This document shows positions 25,522 through 32,584 of a stretch of 35,055 nt of DNA, in pieces. Source of the stretch: Helicobacter cholecystus (GTDB lineage: Bacteria; Campylobacterota; Campylobacteria; Campylobacterales; Helicobacteraceae); the NCBI RefSeq assembly GCF_003364215.1, contig NZ_NXLU01000010.1:1-35055 (forward strand), read 5' to 3'. A program made the translations under genes and the position numbers. Under the pieces are notes generated by a model that saw only the letters and a program-made list of their open reading frames with translations, had not been told where the DNA came from and did not search any database. The stretch's first letter is position 1. Every line of letters begins with the position of its first letter.

Positions 25522-26265
25522 TTACATATATAACCCACCATTGACTTTTAGTACTTCGCCCGTAATATATGAGGAGCTATCAGAAAGTAAAAAAGCCACG
25601 CTCTCAGCAATTTCTTTTCCTTCCCCAAAGCGTGCAAGGGGAATATTTTTGATATAGTAATCTTTAATCTCTTCTTTGAGTTCTGCAGTCATATCTGTTT
25701 GGATAAATCCAGGAGTAATGCAATTAAATCTTATATTTCGACTTGCCCCCTCATAAGCGAATGATTTGCTCATTGCAATCATTCCGCCCTTGCTTGCTGC
25801 ATAGTTTGTTTGTCCGGCATTTCCTCTCTCTCCGATAATTGAAGCAATATTCACAACGCTTCCTCTTCTTTGTTTGCTCATTACCTTAAGCGCTTCGCGA
25901 CAGCCAATAAAACAGGATTTGAGATTTGCATCAATTACATTCATAAACTCTTCTACCTTCATTCTGAGCGCAAGCTTATCATTTGTAATTCCTGCATTAT
26001 TCACCAAATAACTCAACTCTCCATCACACTCAATGATTGTGTTAATGGCTTGAGTAAAGTCTTCTTCATGTGTTGCATCAAAACAAATTGTTGCAGCAAT
26101 TCCGCCATTATCCATAATTTCTTTTTGCAATGCATCCGCAAGCTCAGGTTTTGAGCGATAATTAATCCATACTTTGAGTCCATATCCTGCTAAAACTCTT
26201 GCAATATCTGCGCCAATACTTTTACTTGCACCAGTAATTAAAACATTTTTTCCGCTAAAGTGCAT
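25522..26265 (-). CDS. fabG: 3-oxoacyl-ACP reductase
   Basis: FabG reduces beta-ketoacyl-ACP with NADPH in the FAS II cycle. The 247-residue short-chain dehydrogenase has the NNAG block (89-92), the catalytic serine S142 (NIASIIGERG), and the Y155-x3-K159 pair (TNYAASKGG). The nucleotide-binding motif TGxxxGxG reads TGASKSIG (11-18), with Ser16 where Gly is nearly invariant; the codon AGT is one base away from GGT. The rest of the protein looks intact, so the enzyme is probably active but may bind cofactor differently. A GGAG site precedes the ATG. Confidence 0.95.
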   Translation of the reverse strand: MHFSGKNVLITGASKSIGADIARVLAGYGLKVWINYRSKPELADALQKEIMDNGGIAATICFDATHEEDFTQAINTIIECDGELSYLVNNAGITNDKLALRMKVEEFMNVIDANLKSCFIGCREALKVMSKQRRGSVVNIASIIGERGNAGQTNYAASKGGMIAMSKSFAYEGASRNIRFNCITPGFIQTDMTAELKEEIKDYYIKNIPLARFGEGKEIAESVAFLLSDSSSYITGEVLKVNGGLYM

Positions 26266-26365
26266 TTATTCTCCTATTTTCAAAGTAATTTATAAAATCA
26301 AAATAGTATCTTAGATTTTAAATAAACAAAAAAGAAAATCAAGGAAATGAAGATGAAGAAGGAAA

Positions 26366-26384
26366 CCACCCCATAAGGGGGAGG
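26366..26384 (-). terminator. Terminator after rpsU
   Basis: CC-A-CCCC-ATAA-GGGG-GA-GG forms a G/C-rich hairpin about 9 bases beyond the rpsU stop on the minus strand and is followed by a pyrimidine-rich stretch. Confidence 0.5.
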
Positions 26385-26392
26385 AAAGCATC

Positions 26393-26605
26393 TTAGAGTC
26401 TTGACTCATAGCGTCGCAACATATAAAGACGCTTAAGCATTTTTTTCTTAGCGTTAATCTTTTGCTTTTTGCGTTTTTCGGTATTAGATTCAAAAAATCT
26501 TCTTGCTCGACACTCTGTAACTACAAGGTTTCGATCAGTTTGTTTTTTGAACTTTCTATAACCCTCATCAAAAGACTCATTTTCACGCATTTTAATGCCT
26601 GGCAT
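26393..26605 (-). CDS. rpsU: 30S ribosomal protein S21
   Basis: S21 is a small basic ribosomal protein near the mRNA exit. The 70-residue chain [20 protein letters not shown]... ending in an Arg/Lys-rich tail matches the family. The reading frame extends 11 codons further upstream (to 26638), but the true start is the ATG at 26605 by homology and by the GGTGGTGA ribosome-like site. A TATAAC -10-like sequence lies just upstream. It leads the minus-strand block with fabG, separated by a hairpin. Confidence 0.95.
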   Translation of the reverse strand: MPGIKMRENESFDEGYRKFKKQTDRNLVVTECRARRFFESNTEKRKKQKINAKKKMLKRLYMLRRYESRL

Positions 26606-26621
26606 AAAATCACCACCAATC

Positions 26622-26627
26622 GTTATA
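26622..26627 (-). promoter_or_regulatory. Possible -10 of rpsU
   Basis: TATAAC within TTATATAACG on the minus strand lies 17 bases upstream of the rpsU ATG, giving a very short leader. Confidence 0.3.
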
Positions 26628-26708
26628 TAAATTTTCACCTCGATAAAGTGAAGGTAAAATTTTAATCAAATTTTTGATTTTTTACTCTAATTTTTAAAAA
26701 CCTTAGAT

Positions 26709-26714
26709 TATAAT
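26709..26714 (+). promoter_or_regulatory. -10 element of the tRNA-Arg gene
   Basis: A perfect TATAAT predicts a start near 26721, about 29 bases before the mature tRNA. Confidence 0.55.
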
Positions 26715-26749
26715 TAGATCTTAACATTGGTATGGTTAGTGTAGAGTAT

Positions 26750-26826
26750 GTGTCCATAGCTCAGCTGAATAGAGCAACAGGTTGCGGTCCTGTAGGTCGG
26801 GGGTTTGAATCCCTCTGGGCATACCA
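26750..26826 (+). tRNA. tRNA-Arg (anticodon GCG)
   Basis: The cloverleaf can be drawn by hand. The acceptor is GTGTCCA / TGGGCAT with G-T pairs at 1:72 and 4:69. The D stem is GCTC/GAGC, the anticodon stem ACAGG/CCTGT with loop TTGCGGT, the variable loop AGGTC, the T stem GGGGG/CCCTC with loop TTTGAAT, and an encoded ACCA end. Loop positions give T33, anticodon GCG and G37, which reads CGC and CGU arginine codons. Most bacteria use ACG here, with A34 converted to inosine. A phosphatase gene follows without an evident terminator. Confidence 0.93.
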
Positions 26827-26870
26827 TATTGATCTTTTCCTCGTTTAAATCATTCCCCATAGGATATTCC

Positions 26871-27464
26871 ATGAAAATCATATCTATATTTGTTTCATTG
26901 TGTTTACTTCTCAACTCTTTGCAAGCACAGAATAAAGCTCAAAAGGCTTTTGAAGTTTTGGGCGATATATTGCAATTTTTACCCGCATTTTCTGCTTCTT
27001 ATTCTTTGGCAATTAAGGATTATGAAGGTTTAAAAGAATTGGCTATTGGATTTGGAACAACCATGGGGGTAACTTTAATTACTAAAGCCTCTTTAAATGC
27101 TTTGGCAAAAAAATATCCTCAAAAGCTTCAAATTGCCTTGCGTCCAAATCATGCAAATTATGAAGGATTTCCCTCAGGACATACTTCTTCAGCCTTTAGC
27201 GCAGCTGGATATATGCAAAGACGCTATGGATGGAAGTGGGGAGTACCCATGTCCCTACTTGCTACACTTGTGGGTATTTCAAGAGTGGTTGCAAACAAAC
27301 ATACTCCTGTTCAAGTGGTTGCTGGAGCTATGCTTGGTTTTGGGGTAAGTTACTTGGTGAGTTCAAGATATATTGATCCTCAAAAGGATAGAATTTCTTT
27401 TCAACACACTGTTGATATGCGTCAACGAGAAAAATATTCTCTTAGCTATGCACACTCCTTTTAA
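26871..27464 (+). CDS. PAP2-family periplasmic phosphatase
   Basis: A 197-residue protein with a signal peptide or N-terminal anchor (MKIISIFVSLCLLLNSLQAQ) and the PAP2 (type 2 phosphatidic acid phosphatase) core: ALRP near residue 83, PSGHTSSAF near residue 102, and SRVVANKHTPVQVVAG near residue 142. The PSGH histidine and SR-x5-H motifs are present. The aspartate four residues after the last histidine is replaced by Gln (HTPVQ), and the KX6RP spacing is one residue short. Likely substrates are lipid phosphates such as undecaprenyl diphosphate or lipid A, but this cannot be told from sequence. ATG 26871 is chosen because it begins the signal sequence; the frame extends upstream into the tRNA. 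It ends exactly where dcd ends on the other strand. Confidence 0.85.
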   Translation: MKIISIFVSLCLLLNSLQAQNKAQKAFEVLGDILQFLPAFSASYSLAIKDYEGLKELAIGFGTTMGVTLITKASLNALAKKYPQKLQIALRPNHANYEGFPSGHTSSAFSAAGYMQRRYGWKWGVPMSLLATLVGISRVVANKHTPVQVVAGAMLGFGVSYLVSSRYIDPQKDRISFQHTVDMRQREKYSLSYAHSF

Positions 27465-28025
27465 TTATTTGAGGATTTTAGGAAGAGTGATTCCTCTTTG
27501 CCCCTGATACTTTCCTGCCTTATCTTTATAGCTTGTTTCGCACTCTTCATCCCCTTGCAAAAATAATACTTGAGCAATTCCCTCATTTGCATAAATTTTT
27601 GCAGGAAGTGGGGTGGTGTTTGAAATCTCGATAGTGATATGTCCTTCAAATTCAGGTTCAAATGGAGTCACATTGACAATGATTCCGCAACGTGCATAAG
27701 TACTTTTACCTAGACAAATTGCCAAAACATTTCGAGGGATTTTAAAATATTCTACAGTCCTAGCAAGTGCGAAAGAATTGGGTGGCACAATGCATACATT
27801 GCCTTCAAAATCTACAACATTATCAAAATCAAAATTTTTGGGATCAACAACTGTGCTATTAATATTGGTAAAGATTTTAAATTCATGACTTAGACGAATA
27901 TCATATCCATAGCTACTTAAACCATAACTAACTACTCCACTTCCTATTTGTTTCTCACAGAATGGCTCAATCATTTTGTGTTTAATACTCATTTCTCTAA
28001 TCCAAAAATCTGATTTAAGTCCCAT
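27465..28025 (-). CDS. dcd: dCTP deaminase
   Basis: Dcd deaminates dCTP to dUTP, the route to dTMP. The 186-residue protein has the family blocks SSYGYDIRL, the [15 protein letters not shown] region, and the catalytic/trimer segment [19 protein letters not shown], plus the C-terminal [13 protein letters not shown] lid. It resembles H. pylori Dcd. The frame extends 23 codons further upstream, but ATG 28025 ([10 protein letters not shown]) is supported by homology and an AAGGA site. Its stop abuts the PAP2 stop with no gap. Confidence 0.95.
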   Translation of the reverse strand: MGLKSDFWIREMSIKHKMIEPFCEKQIGSGVVSYGLSSYGYDIRLSHEFKIFTNINSTVVDPKNFDFDNVVDFEGNVCIVPPNSFALARTVEYFKIPRNVLAICLGKSTYARCGIIVNVTPFEPEFEGHITIEISNTTPLPAKIYANEGIAQVLFLQGDEECETSYKDKAGKYQGQRGITLPKILK

Positions 28026-28064
28026 TGTTTTTCCTTTGAAAGATAAAGTTTCTAAATCTAAATA

Positions 28065-28073
28065 TGTTATGAT
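28065..28073 (+). promoter_or_regulatory. Extended -10 promoter of accB-accC
   Basis: TGTTATGAT fits TG-N-TATGAT and predicts a start near 28080, about 57 bases before accB. Confidence 0.4.
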
Positions 28074-28136
28074 AGCAAACTTATAGTCTCTCATCTACTA
28101 AGAGGGTAAATCTTGCTAAAATATAAGGTTGTGACG

Positions 28137-28598
28137 ATGAATTTCAAAGAAGTTGAAAAGTTAATTGATATTTTTTCTAAAAACTCTATTTCAAGTATTT
28201 TTTTGAAAGAAGGTGATTTTGAGATACACCTAGAAAAAAATACTTCACTCCCCCAGGTATCTCCAACACCAGCTATCCAAGTTGCTCAAAACACTCCAGT
28301 AGCATCCAGTACCCCAGCTCCTATGATTCAAGAGAGCTTAAATGTATCTGAGCAAAGTGGAACATTTATTGAATCTCCAATGGTAGGGACTTTTTATCGT
28401 TGTCCGGCCCCAAATGCTTCTCCTTACGTTAATGTGGGAGATAAGATTAAAAAAGGTCAAATTATTGGAATTATTGAAGCAATGAAGATTATGAATGAGA
28501 TTGAGGCGGATTTTGATTGCAGAGTTGTAGAAATTATTGCAAATGATGCTCAACCTGTAGAGTTTGGAACACATTTGATAAAAGTAGAGAAAATCTAA
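28137..28598 (+). CDS. accB: Biotin carboxyl carrier protein
   Basis: AccB carries biotin between the carboxylase AccC and the transferase AccAD. The 153-residue protein has an N-terminal dimerisation region (about 1-35), a Pro/Ala/Thr/Ser-rich linker (about 38-66), and a C-terminal biotinyl domain with the acceptor lysine K117 in EAMKIMNEI. ATG 28137 is preferred to the upstream TTG at 28113, because homologues begin at MNFKEV and the -10-like and AAGG sequences lie between them. accC begins immediately after the stop codon. Confidence 0.95.
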   Translation: MNFKEVEKLIDIFSKNSISSIFLKEGDFEIHLEKNTSLPQVSPTPAIQVAQNTPVASSTPAPMIQESLNVSEQSGTFIESPMVGTFYRCPAPNASPYVNVGDKIKKGQIIGIIEAMKIMNEIEADFDCRVVEIIANDAQPVEFGTHLIKVEKI

Positions 28599-29948
28599 AT
28601 GAAGAAAATCAAAAGAATCTTAATTGCTAATCGTGGCGAAATTGTTTTGCGCGCAATTCGTACAATCCAAGAAATGGGGAAAGAAGCCATTGCAGTGTAT
28701 TCTACTGCCGATAAAGATGCGCATTATCTTGATGTTGCCGATGCAAAGGTGTGTATAGGAAAAGAAAAATCAAGCGAAAGTTATTTAAATATCCCTGCAA
28801 TTATTAGTGCAGCAGAGCTTTTTGAGGCAGATGCAATTTTTCCAGGATATGGATTTTTAAGTGAAAACCAACAATTTGTAGAGATTTGCAAGCATCATAA
28901 TATTGAGTTTATTGGACCCAGCTCAGAAGTTATGAATTTAATGAGTGATAAATCTAAAGCAAAAGATGTCATGAGAGAAGCAAAAGTTCCTGTTATTATG
29001 GGGAGTGAGGGTGCTCTAAGAGATTTAGATGAAGCAAAGGAGGTGGCTAGAGAAATTGGCTATCCTGTGATTATAAAAGCTGCTGCAGGAGGTGGAGGCA
29101 GAGGAATGAGAGTAGTTGAGAGTGAAGAGATGCTTGCAAACTCTTATTTAGCTGCAGAAAGCGAGGCGCTGAGTGCTTTTGGTGATGGAACAATTTATAT
29201 GGAAAAATTTATTAAAAATCCAAAGCATATTGAGGTGCAAATCTTGGCAGATAAATATGGAAATGTTGTCCATATTGGAGAGAGGGATTGCTCTGCCCAA
29301 AGACGTCAGCAAAAACTTATTGAAGAATCTCCAGCAATTGTTTTGAGCAATGAAGTCAGGGCTAAACTTCTTGAAACTGCAGTAAGAGCGGCTAAGCATA
29401 TTGGATATGTTGGAGCTGGAACATTTGAGTTTTTGCTTGATGCCAATCATCAAGATTTTTATTTCATGGAGATGAATACACGGCTTCAGGTCGAACATAC
29501 AGTCAGCGAGATGGTGAGTGGACTTGATTTAGTGGAGTGGATGATTAGAATTGCTGAAGGTGAGAAATTACCCAGTCAAGAAGAGATTAATTTTAATGGC
29601 CATTCAATTGAATGTAGGATTACAGCTGAAGATCCTAAGAAGTTTTTCCCTTCTCCAGGAAAAATTACAACTTGGATTGCACCAGGAGGTGCGCATGTAA
29701 GATTAGATAGCCAAGCATATTGTAATTATATTGTTCCTATGTTTTATGATTCTATGATTGGTAAGCTTGTTGTGTGGGCAGAAAATCGGGAGAAGGCTAT
29801 TAAGCGAATGCATCGTGCACTTAAAGAATTTAAAGTTGAGGGAATTAAAACAACTATTCCCTTTCATATCGAGATGATGGAGAATCAGGATTTTAAACAA
29901 TCTAAAATCCATACAAAATATCTTGAACAGCATTGTAATGAAAATTAA
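28599..29948 (+). CDS. accC: Biotin carboxylase
   Basis: AccC carboxylates the biotin on AccB with ATP and bicarbonate. The 449-residue ATP-grasp enzyme has the NRGEI start, the glycine-rich ATP loop KAAAGGGGRGMRVV (160-173), and the catalytic block MEMNTRLQVEHT (290-301), plus GERDCSAQRRQQK. No gap separates it from accB. The last codons overlap the next gene by 11 bases. Confidence 0.97.
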   Translation: MKKIKRILIANRGEIVLRAIRTIQEMGKEAIAVYSTADKDAHYLDVADAKVCIGKEKSSESYLNIPAIISAAELFEADAIFPGYGFLSENQQFVEICKHHNIEFIGPSSEVMNLMSDKSKAKDVMREAKVPVIMGSEGALRDLDEAKEVAREIGYPVIIKAAAGGGGRGMRVVESEEMLANSYLAAESEALSAFGDGTIYMEKFIKNPKHIEVQILADKYGNVVHIGERDCSAQRRQQKLIEESPAIVLSNEVRAKLLETAVRAAKHIGYVGAGTFEFLLDANHQDFYFMEMNTRLQVEHTVSEMVSGLDLVEWMIRIAEGEKLPSQEEINFNGHSIECRITAEDPKKFFPSPGKITTWIAPGGAHVRLDSQAYCNYIVPMFYDSMIGKLVVWAENREKAIKRMHRALKEFKVEGIKTTIPFHIEMMENQDFKQSKIHTKYLEQHCNEN

Positions 29949-30501
29949 CAATCATTCTGAGTATCAAACAATTAGACTTGCTGCACAAAAAACTCATCAC
30001 ATAAAGCCAGAACAGAGTCAAATGCAAAATCAAAAAGAGGTTGAGCAAAAACCTTTTGCCGATCTCAAAACATTTAATGCTCAAGTTGCTCAAGTTCAAA
30101 AGTTTAAAAGAACTTTAGATCAAGCAAAAGAGCAACATCAAGAATTGCTTGTCATGCTTGATAAAAATAAATCCCCAGAGCTTGAAAAGAGAATTCAAAA
30201 CATTGAATTAAAAATTACGCAAATGCTTAAAAAAAGTTTGATGCAAGGTCAAGAGTTTGAATCTTTAACCTCTCTTTATCGCTCTCTTGTACAAAGCTAT
30301 GATCATAAAGATCACAACAAAATCCAAGCGCTTCTTCACCAAGCTCAAAATAAACTTCATGATCTCTTAGATTGTTTTGAGAATAAGATTTCTGAGATTT
30401 TTTCAAAAGATTGGATTGATTTTGATTCTAAGAAAGTTAAAAATGAGTTTTTTGCAAAATCACATCATGATTCAAAGCTCTCTTTAGAATGCCTTCTTTA
30501 A
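29938..30501 (+). CDS. Coiled-coil protein of unknown function, between accC and pseC
   Basis: This 187-residue soluble protein overlaps accC by 11 bases and pseC by 13, so it is probably translationally coupled to both. It is almost wholly helical. Residues about 30-100 are rich in Gln, Lys and Leu with heptad-like spacing (DLKTFNAQVAQVQKFKRTLD, then SPELEKRIQNIELKITQML), predicting a coiled coil. No signal peptide or enzyme motif is seen. Context (pseC, then flagellar genes) suggests a flagellar chaperone or export helper. It might relate to the Helicobacter FliS co-chaperone family, but I cannot confirm that. ATG 29938 is preferred to the upstream TTG at 29923. Confidence 0.75.
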   Translation: MKINNHSEYQTIRLAAQKTHHIKPEQSQMQNQKEVEQKPFADLKTFNAQVAQVQKFKRTLDQAKEQHQELLVMLDKNKSPELEKRIQNIELKITQMLKKSLMQGQEFESLTSLYRSLVQSYDHKDHNKIQALLHQAQNKLHDLLDCFENKISEIFSKDWIDFDSKKVKNEFFAKSHHDSKLSLECLL

Positions 30502-31595
30502 ATCCTTACAGTACACAATTTATCCAAGAAGATGATATACAAGCTGTGATTCAGGCTCTTAAAGCCCCTATGCTTACACAAGGTGAGCAGACAGAGCTTT
30601 TTGAAAAAGAGCTTGCATCATATTTAGGCGTTAAGTATGTTTTGGTATTTAATTCAGCTACCTCAGCACTTTATTGTGCATACAAAGCACATCATCTTCA
30701 AGGGTTTGAAGTGATTACCTCTCCAATTAGTTTTGTAGCAACATGCAATATGCTTTTAGAAAATGATATACAGCCTGTTTTTTGTGATATTAAAAGTGAT
30801 GGCAATATTAATGCAAATCAAATCCCTTCGCTCATTACCCCGTTAACACGTGCGATTGTAAGCATAGATTATGCAGGAAAAAGTGTAGAAGTTGAGCAGA
30901 TACAAGACATTGCAAGACGTTACAATCTTCTTTGGATTTCAGATAGCTCTCATAGTTTGGGTGGAGAGTATAAAGGGGAAAAAATTGGGGGATTGGCTGA
31001 TAGCACAATCTTTAGTTTTCACGCTCTTAAGCCAATTACAACTGGAGAGGGAGGTGCATTAGCGACCAATAATGAAGAAGTGTATACAAAAGCAAGGCTC
31101 ATTCGTTCTCATGGAGTGATTAAGAAAGCATTATGGAATAGTGAAGTACAAGAGAGTGGATTTAATTTTAGATTGAGCGATATTGCTTCAGCCCTAGGGA
31201 GATCTCAGCTTAAGAAAATTGATGTATTTATTGAGCAAAGAGAGAAGATTGCACAATTTTATGATGAGACTTTTTATAATAATCCCTATTTTGATATTGC
31301 CCCCATTCCTGTCCATATTAAAAGCAGCAGACATCTTTATCCTATTTTTCTTAAGCAGAAATATTGGTGTTCTAAAGAAGAGATTTTTAAGGCTATGCAG
31401 GAGAGGGGATTAGGGATTCAGGTACATTATAAGCCTATTCATCTCTATAAGCTTTATCATACACACCAAGTTTTTTATAATGCAGAAAATTTCTATAAAG
31501 CACAAATCTCTATTCCATGCCATCAAAAAATGAGCCTTCAAGATGCGAAGGAATGTGCAGAAAAAGTGAGTGAAATATTTAAGAGTATTTCTTGA
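30489..31595 (+). CDS. pseC: UDP-4-amino-4,6-dideoxy-N-acetyl-beta-L-altrosamine transaminase
   Basis: PseC is the PLP-dependent aminotransferase of the second step of pseudaminic acid synthesis, the nonulosonic sugar that decorates Helicobacter and Campylobacter flagellin and is needed for filament assembly. The 368-residue DegT/DnrJ/EryC1-family protein has FNSATSAL (phosphate pocket), D152 in SDSSHSLGGEY (pyridine nitrogen) and the Schiff-base lysine K181 in FHALKPITTGEGGA, followed by RSHG and NFRLSD. It resembles H. pylori PseC throughout. It starts inside the preceding coiled-coil gene. Other pse genes are not in the window. Confidence 0.94.
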   Translation: MPSLNPYSTQFIQEDDIQAVIQALKAPMLTQGEQTELFEKELASYLGVKYVLVFNSATSALYCAYKAHHLQGFEVITSPISFVATCNMLLENDIQPVFCDIKSDGNINANQIPSLITPLTRAIVSIDYAGKSVEVEQIQDIARRYNLLWISDSSHSLGGEYKGEKIGGLADSTIFSFHALKPITTGEGGALATNNEEVYTKARLIRSHGVIKKALWNSEVQESGFNFRLSDIASALGRSQLKKIDVFIEQREKIAQFYDETFYNNPYFDIAPIPVHIKSSRHLYPIFLKQKYWCSKEEIFKAMQERGLGIQVHYKPIHLYKLYHTHQVFYNAENFYKAQISIPCHQKMSLQDAKECAEKVSEIFKSIS

Positions 31596-31606
31596 AGTAA
31601 GTTTTG

Positions 31607-31612
31607 TATAAT
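31607..31612 (+). promoter_or_regulatory. -10 element upstream of the small membrane protein
   Basis: A perfect TATAAT preceded directly by TG predicts a start near 31619, 28 bases before the small gene at 31647. Confidence 0.5.
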
Positions 31613-31646
31613 CACTCAGAGCAATGTTCCTCAATAGGAGGTGAAG

Positions 31647-31835
31647 ATGACTGAGCTTAGAATATGGATTATTCCTTGTATTATATTTGGTGTCTTTTTA
31701 GCATTGATCAGTGCCATTCTTGTGTATACTTACAGTGATATGGACGATCCACTTAGAAAGGGTTCAAAGGAAGTCAATAAATCTGTTACAAGTATGGAAG
31801 ATTTTCAAAAAGCAATGGATGCAAAACTAAAATAG
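31647..31835 (+). CDS. Small membrane protein of unknown function
   Basis: A 62-residue protein with one strong membrane helix (about 5-29, IWIIPCIIFGVFLALISAIL) followed by a polar, charged tail (YSDMDDPLRKGSKEVNKSV and on) of about 33 residues. It is preceded by TAGGAGGTG with ideal spacing to ATG 31647, and by its own TATAAT. It stands between pseC and flgM. No family is recognised. The strong ribosome site and promoter argue that it is a real gene rather than a chance frame. Confidence 0.7.
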   Translation: MTELRIWIIPCIIFGVFLALISAILVYTYSDMDDPLRKGSKEVNKSVTSMEDFQKAMDAKLK

Positions 31836-31863
31836 CTTAAGGTAAATCAAAAAGAGTCGATAT
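31836..31863 (+). promoter_or_regulatory. Sigma-28-like promoter of flgM
   Basis: CGATAT (31858-31863) matches the -10 of Campylobacter/Helicobacter FliA promoters, and TTAAGGTAAA lies about 17 bases upstream where the TAAA-type -35 is expected. The predicted start is near 31870, about 24 bases before flgM. Confidence 0.45.
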
Positions 31864-31893
31864 AACAAACAGTGTATAAGATGGAGGTTGATG

Positions 31894-32112
31894 ATGGTTA
31901 GAAATACCATAGGAAGAAATTTAAGTTCAGTTTATTCGCAAAATATTGAAAAAAATCAGCACCAAAAAGTGCAGAGTGAAGAAAAAAAAATACATGAGAG
32001 TGAGAGAGTTGATCGTGTTGCCCAAATTAAAGAACAAATTCAAAATCAAACATATTCACTTGATATGAAAAAGACTTCAGAAAAAATGGCACTACATTTG
32101 CTTAATCTCTAA
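31894..32112 (+). CDS. flgM: Anti-sigma-28 factor FlgM
   Basis: FlgM binds FliA (sigma-28) until hook completion, or in Helicobacter until flagellar signals relieve it. The 72-residue protein has a disordered polar N-terminal half and the family's C-terminal helices: RVDRVAQIKEQIQNQTYSLD, then KKTSEKMALHLL. Three start codons stand in a row (TTG 31888, ATG 31891, ATG 31894); GGAGG at 31883-31887 is best spaced for 31894. The final codons contain a sigma-54 promoter. Gene order flgM-flgN-flgK is as in C. jejuni. Confidence 0.85.
   Translation: MVRNTIGRNLSSVYSQNIEKNQHQKVQSEEKKIHESERVDRVAQIKEQIQNQTYSLDMKKTSEKMALHLLNL
32087..32103 (+). promoter_or_regulatory. Sigma-54 promoter of flgN-flgK inside flgM
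   Basis: TGGCACTACATTTGCTT is an exact match to the -24/-12 consensus TGGCAC-N5-TTGCT with GG and GC 10 bases apart. It lies in the last nine codons of flgM and predicts a start at about 32113, the first base after the flgM stop. Confidence 0.8.
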
Positions 32113-32122
32113 AAAGAATTTC

Positions 32123-32140
32123 CCCTAGCTTGTGCTAGGG
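32123..32140 (+). terminator. Hairpin between flgM and flgN
   Basis: CCCTAGC-TTGT-GCTAGGG is a perfect 7-bp stem followed by only TTTA. It could end the flgM message, but it also falls within the leader of transcripts from the sigma-54 promoter, 13 bases before the flgN ATG. Confidence 0.5.
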
Positions 32141-32153
32141 TTTAGGGATAAAA

Positions 32154-32582
32154 ATGCTTCACCAATATTTAAAAGATGCTATTCTTGAATTAAAAAAACT
32201 TATTGAGCTTACTCACAAAGATATTAATGATCTTTCTGAAGCTAAAAATGAAGAGATTTTCAATCGTTTACCTACAAAAGAAAATTTTATCAAAGCATTT
32301 GAGCAAAAAAAATCTATGATTGATCGTTGTATGGTTGACCTTAGAGATACAAATCCTAATCAACCCCTTTCAGATCTTCTTGATCAAGAGGCATTAAACT
32401 TGCTTGAGGAACTCAAACTTTCTCTTAAAGAGCTTAAAGAGCTTAATAGTGGCTATGCGCGTAGTGTGTATGCAGTCAATGAGTTTTATACTTCGCTTTT
32501 GCGAAAAATTATACCTCATGAAAATAGTGGGTATGGTGGAGATGCCAAGCCCCAACAAAGCTTTTTAACTATTCAGGTGTAA
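32154..32582 (+). CDS. flgN: FlgN-like flagellar export chaperone
   Basis: FlgN-type chaperones hold the hook-junction proteins FlgK and FlgL before export. The 142-residue protein is helical and charged with a C-terminal part NSGYARSVYAVNEFYTSLL, resembling the FlgN family end. The assignment leans on position: directly between flgM and flgK, as with the FlgN gene of C. jejuni. There is a two-base gap to flgK and an AGGGA ribosome site. Sequence similarity alone would be a weaker argument. Confidence 0.75.
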   Translation: MLHQYLKDAILELKKLIELTHKDINDLSEAKNEEIFNRLPTKENFIKAFEQKKSMIDRCMVDLRDTNPNQPLSDLLDQEALNLLEELKLSLKELKELNSGYARSVYAVNEFYTSLLRKIIPHENSGYGGDAKPQQSFLTIQV

Positions 32583-32584
32583 TT

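Noticed and set aside
28114-28122. TGCTAAAAT before accB as its promoter
   Set aside because: It would give a leader of about 8 bases lacking the AAGG site; the upstream TGTTATGAT is more plausible.
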